Source: BD2-11 sp965221785
Lineage (GTDB): Bacteria > Gemmatimonadota > Gemmatimonadetes > Longimicrobiales > Gaopeijiaceae
Reading direction: 5' to 3'
DNA: 64,000 nucleotides
Assembly (NCBI GenBank): GCA_965221785.1
Contig: CBDCSR010000003.1
Coordinates: forward strand, 1,922,001-1,986,000
The position numbers were made by a program, and so were the translations under genes. Below, one piece after another: positions 60,917 to 64,000 of this stretch (position 1 is its first letter; every line of letters starts with the position of its first letter). Below the pieces are notes generated by a model, which searched no databases, was not told the origin of the DNA, and saw only the letters and a program-made list of their open reading frames with translations.

Positions 60917-63900
60917 CTATCCGAGTACTTCGGCAGGATCGGGCGCTTCCGGTATGCTCGCTTGGGGTCGTGTCGCGTAGAGCAGCGCTGCAAGCTCTGC
61001 GCCAACAATCTCGCTAAGCCGTTCTCGTGTTGCAGTCCACACGTCCTCAGGCCGCAACAAACCCGCCCGATAGAGCGCGAGGTAGACCCCGCGTGTGAGC
61101 GGAACCGGAAGTCTAAGCAGCTCAACCGCGTCGGCAGGGATACCCATTTCGAGCTGAACGAGCAATGTCTCAACACTCTCAGGTTCGGGTCCCTGTCCGA
61201 GCAGAAGGACTGCGGCGATGTCGAACGCTGCAGCGAGGTGGAACCGGGCGAGGTTTGCGAAACCCCGGATGTCGCCAGCTCCAAGACTGTGGTAACGGTT
61301 CACCGTGAAAGTGCTTTCGATTTCACCGATGGGTGCGCCATCGGTCCAAGCCCGGAGTACGGCGACCCTCTTGCAGCGTGCCCAGTAGGCCGGGAGGTCA
61401 GGCGCCCTCCGCTGAAGCTCAGTGAGGATGTCACGTCCATAGTGCTGCACTACCCGGTGTTGCCACTTCGCTTCGCGTTGTCCCTTGCGAAACATGGGAG
61501 TGTAGGCGTCGTCGAACTCGGGGAGCGCATGGATCAGTGCCAAGAGAGACTCGGCGGTTAGAGGCCCTCGTGCTGATTGCCGGCGAAGTAGCTTGACTAA
61601 GCGCATCGCCGAACGGAGCTTGATGTGCGACTTGCCGCATGCCTTGCCGAGCAAAGAGAGGCGAACGAGGCCCATCTCCTCTTCCAAGAGTTCAAGCGTC
61701 AGCATCCGTTGGAGGAGACTCTCGATGCTGGCACGCATCTTTGGCGCCCATGAGGCAGAAGCGCGAGTCTCCAAGTAGCCAGCATAGGTGTTGGCGAGAA
61801 GGCTGAGAACGGAGTCTCGTGACACTTCTTGGACTTGTGCAAGAAGGCGGAGGACCCAAGTGTCTAGTTCACTTGAGTCAAAAGAGGACCGGATCGGCTC
61901 CGGGTGGCCCTGCACATAGTGTGCGAAGAGCTTGGCGCGCTCTAGATGGTTGTCGGCGAGCAAGATGCTGCGGCCTTGGGTGGCCAGGCCGAGACGTCCG
62001 GCACGGCCCGCCATGTTCTTGTAAAACGCTACGGTGTAGGGCTCCGGGGGGCGTCTAGGGAATTCCGTCTCGACAATCACGACAGTCTCGGCCGGCGTGT
62101 TGACGCCCGCAGCAACGGTTGATGTCGCCACCAAAGCGCGGACTGGTCCTTCGGGATCGCGGAACGCTCGTTCAACAGTAACGCGCTCTTCACGTGACAC
62201 GTTGCTTGTGTGGAATGCGGTTCCTCCCCGCAGCGCCCTGCGGAGCGCCAATGAGGTGGTCGAGAGATCTTGATCGGGAAGCTCAGCGAGTACGTCGCCT
62301 GCAGGAGGGAGTCCCAGCGAATTCGCTAGGTAGGTCGCGCAGCCTAGTGAACTTCCCCTCATGTTGCGGAAGACGATAACCTGCTCTCCTTGTCCAACCA
62401 GCATGCTGATCAACGGCACAATCACGTCCTGAGAGCCGGGGCTGGCTTTTCTCTGAACAATCTCGTGTCGATTGAGCAACTGCGCTGTCTGCTCCCGCCC
62501 GTCAACATCGAGATATTGGAAAATGCCGTTTCGGTCGAGCACGCCTTCGACCAGAGGCACTGGACGGGTGTCCGTCTCAAGGGCTTGGCAGTCCAGCCAC
62601 TCGTCAAAGTGGTTGACCTCGCCGATCACGGCCGACAGAGCGACGACTTGTGGTTGGACGCCACGCTCACGGGCGGCAATCAAGTTGGTCAACAGGAGTT
62701 CGACACCGATGCCTCGGGTCGGATCGGTGATGAACTGGGCTTCGTCCAGGACGACCAAGCCGATTTTCGAGAGTAGGGACGGTACCGCGACGGACAGGCC
62801 GAGAAACATCTCAAAAGTGAGGAGAGCGATGTCATACCGCCCCTTCACAAACGAGTCGCTCTGATCAGCGTAGTCACCGGTGCACCGTAAGATGCGCAGA
62901 CCCAAGCTCTCGCCGTAGAGCTCGCTGAATTCCTCGAACTTCTCGTTAGCGAGAGCCTTAAAGGGAAGCAGAAACACGGCTTTGCGACCATCGGCGATCG
63001 CACGTGCCGCAGCCATTTCTCCGACAAATGTCTTGCCCGACGTGGTCGGTGCTACAACCAACAAGTGTTGACCGTCGAGCACACGATAGTTGTTGACCGC
63101 AGAGAGTTGCAGGTCATTGAGTTCGGAGAAGCGAGTGCTCCAGGCGTTCAGAACGGACTGGGGGATGCCAAACGCGGAGAGTTCCGCGATCGGGCTTCCA
63201 ACCCGAATGCCCGCGGTGTCTGGAAATTCGGCAGCAAAAAACGGCCCCGGCTGTAACGGCGGTATTTCGATACCACCTTCGATGAGACCGGCCCACACTG
63301 GTGTCTGCACGTGACCGGTGCGGATCGCTTCCGCCCGGACTTCGCGAGTGACCCTCTCCATAAGCACGCCGATGTCCGTCCAACCGGGACCATCTTGGAT
63401 GACCCGCAAGAAGGCTGCAGTGAAGAGACCGTGCTGTCCGAACTCGAGAGCCGCTTGGTCGTCTCTAGCAGCGGCGAGTACAACGCGTCCATTCCCACCA
63501 AGGTCGGTGATCGCAAGGGCCCTAGCACGCACCGCAGGTATACCCTCCAAGACGCGAGCGGGAGCTGCACCGCTGAAACAGCAGTCCAGGATGATGAGGG
63601 TAGCGCGCGCCGAACTCGTCTTCAGTCGATCTGAGAGCCTCTTCATGCTGATCGTCGTCTGATCGACCGCCGCGAGATCCGTGTCGTAGGGCACAAGCCG
63701 GTGGTTAGTGGTCCCGTGCCCTGCGAAGAAGACGATCACCGTGTCGTCTGCTGTTGCTATGCCAAGAGAAGCGTCGAGTGCCCTCAGGATCGATTCGAGT
63801 GTGGCTTGGTCGTCCAACAGCCTCTGTGCATCAATACCCTCAACCGAATCCTTGAAGAGCGCCCATAGAGCTGTGGCGTCCTTGGTCGCTCCGGTGAGTT

Positions 63901-63958
63901 CGGAGATGCCTGGGTCCTTGTGCTTGTCGATACCAATGAAAACGGCTCGAAGAGCCAT
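60917..63958 (-). CDS. Caspase-like peptidase fused to a SKI2-type DExH helicase
   Basis: 1013 residues, complete. The N-terminal ~230 residues are a C14 caspase-like domain: AVFIGIDKHKDPGI, catalytic H81 (VFFAGHGTTN) and C127 (LIILDCCFSGA). From about residue 275 a superfamily 2 helicase follows: Walker A APTTSGKT (303-310), DEAQ box VVLDEAQF (402-409), QVIVFRNMRGS, TSTVAAGVNTPA and GRAGRLG (651-657), like HelY/SKI2 RNA or DNA helicases. The C-terminal ~280 residues are helical. Coupling a nucleic-acid motor to a protease in one chain suggests a nucleic-acid-sensing conflict protein. An AAGGA-type ribosome site precedes the ATG. Confidence 0.85.
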   Translation of the reverse strand: MALRAVFIGIDKHKDPGISELTGATKDATALWALFKDSVEGIDAQRLLDDQATLESILRALDASLGIATADDTVIVFFAGHGTTNHRLVPYDTDLAAVDQTTISMKRLSDRLKTSSARATLIILDCCFSGAAPARVLEGIPAVRARALAITDLGGNGRVVLAAARDDQAALEFGQHGLFTAAFLRVIQDGPGWTDIGVLMERVTREVRAEAIRTGHVQTPVWAGLIEGGIEIPPLQPGPFFAAEFPDTAGIRVGSPIAELSAFGIPQSVLNAWSTRFSELNDLQLSAVNNYRVLDGQHLLVVAPTTSGKTFVGEMAAARAIADGRKAVFLLPFKALANEKFEEFSELYGESLGLRILRCTGDYADQSDSFVKGRYDIALLTFEMFLGLSVAVPSLLSKIGLVVLDEAQFITDPTRGIGVELLLTNLIAARERGVQPQVVALSAVIGEVNHFDEWLDCQALETDTRPVPLVEGVLDRNGIFQYLDVDGREQTAQLLNRHEIVQRKASPGSQDVIVPLISMLVGQGEQVIVFRNMRGSSLGCATYLANSLGLPPAGDVLAELPDQDLSTTSLALRRALRGGTAFHTSNVSREERVTVERAFRDPEGPVRALVATSTVAAGVNTPAETVVIVETEFPRRPPEPYTVAFYKNMAGRAGRLGLATQGRSILLADNHLERAKLFAHYVQGHPEPIRSSFDSSELDTWVLRLLAQVQEVSRDSVLSLLANTYAGYLETRASASWAPKMRASIESLLQRMLTLELLEEEMGLVRLSLLGKACGKSHIKLRSAMRLVKLLRRQSARGPLTAESLLALIHALPEFDDAYTPMFRKGQREAKWQHRVVQHYGRDILTELQRRAPDLPAYWARCKRVAVLRAWTDGAPIGEIESTFTVNRYHSLGAGDIRGFANLARFHLAAAFDIAAVLLLGQGPEPESVETLLVQLEMGIPADAVELLRLPVPLTRGVYLALYRAGLLRPEDVWTATRERLSEIVGAELAALLYATRPQASIPEAPDPAEVLG

Positions 63959-64000
63959 ACATCGCAGTCCTTGCTCTGGGTGTGTTGGCTAAAATGGTTT

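Noticed and set aside
60664..61284. 206-codon minus-strand frame upstream of the HEPN gene
   Set aside because: It overlaps the caspase-helicase C-terminus in another frame and has no protein-like pattern.

Overview
The window is high-GC bacterial DNA. Several things point to a Gemmatimonadota-type genome: abundant secreted 6-bladed beta-propellers, S9 peptidases, Tat-exported oxidoreductases and aminotransferases, DUF1080 and DUF5671 proteins, and a scatter of toxin-antitoxin modules. This is inference from gene content; no rRNA, tRNA or ribosomal marker is present.

Region 1 (1-17070) is the right part of an integrative conjugative or mobilisable element. 1-9873 is a tightly packed P-type (Trb/VirB-like) type IV secretion operon: VirB10 (truncated by the window edge), TrbJ, a frameshifted TrbL/VirB6, VirB8/TrbF, a winged-helix protein, the VirD4/TraG coupling ATPase, the VirB11/TrbB ATPase, an ArdC-type antirestriction protein and small accessory genes. 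VirB4, VirB9 and a relaxase are not in view and presumably lie to the left. A cluster of perfect hairpins at 4084-4315 sits just before the coupling-protein gene. 9959-15790 is cargo and debris: a NYN nuclease behind a terminator hairpin, a DUF2513 protein, relics of an IS3 transposase and of an AAA ATPase, an AT-richer cassette with a Cas2-like protein and two small ORFs, and an orphan. A P4-type tyrosine integrase (15895-17070) ends the element.

Region 2 (17273-49579) looks chromosomal. It holds an export/catabolic operon (Gfo/Idh/MocA oxidoreductase, a large Big/LRR metallopeptidase lipoprotein, a double DUF1080 protein, a HAD hydrolase) and an M29-like peptidase with a dicarboxylate/amino-acid symporter. 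It also holds a class V aminotransferase, an FAD amine-oxidase-like protein, an S9 peptidase, a saccharopine-dehydrogenase-like protein, a DUF222/HNH nuclease, a polyamine-type binding protein, three 6-bladed beta-propellers and an ATP-grasp ligase. Three toxin-antitoxin modules (VapBC, Doc with an AbrB partner, FitAB-like) are interspersed. At 46547-49655 a TetR regulator is flanked by two promoters carrying the same pair of 15-bp palindromes with identical spacing. These promoters probably control a DUF5671/pseudopilin-like operon, which ends near a Cys-rich mini-ORF, and a beta-barrel gene.

Region 3 (49656-64000) is a defence or conflict island: a decapitated toxin with its intact antitoxin, a frameshifted AbrB antitoxin, two PD-(D/E)XK nuclease proteins, an ankyrin protein, an XRE regulator with a 114-bp direct repeat of its 5' end, an overlapping pair of AAA/STAND ATPases, an AbiU2-like HEPN protein and a 1013-residue caspase-helicase fusion. 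The last four genes all point left, lie close together and are the best candidate for an undescribed conflict system.
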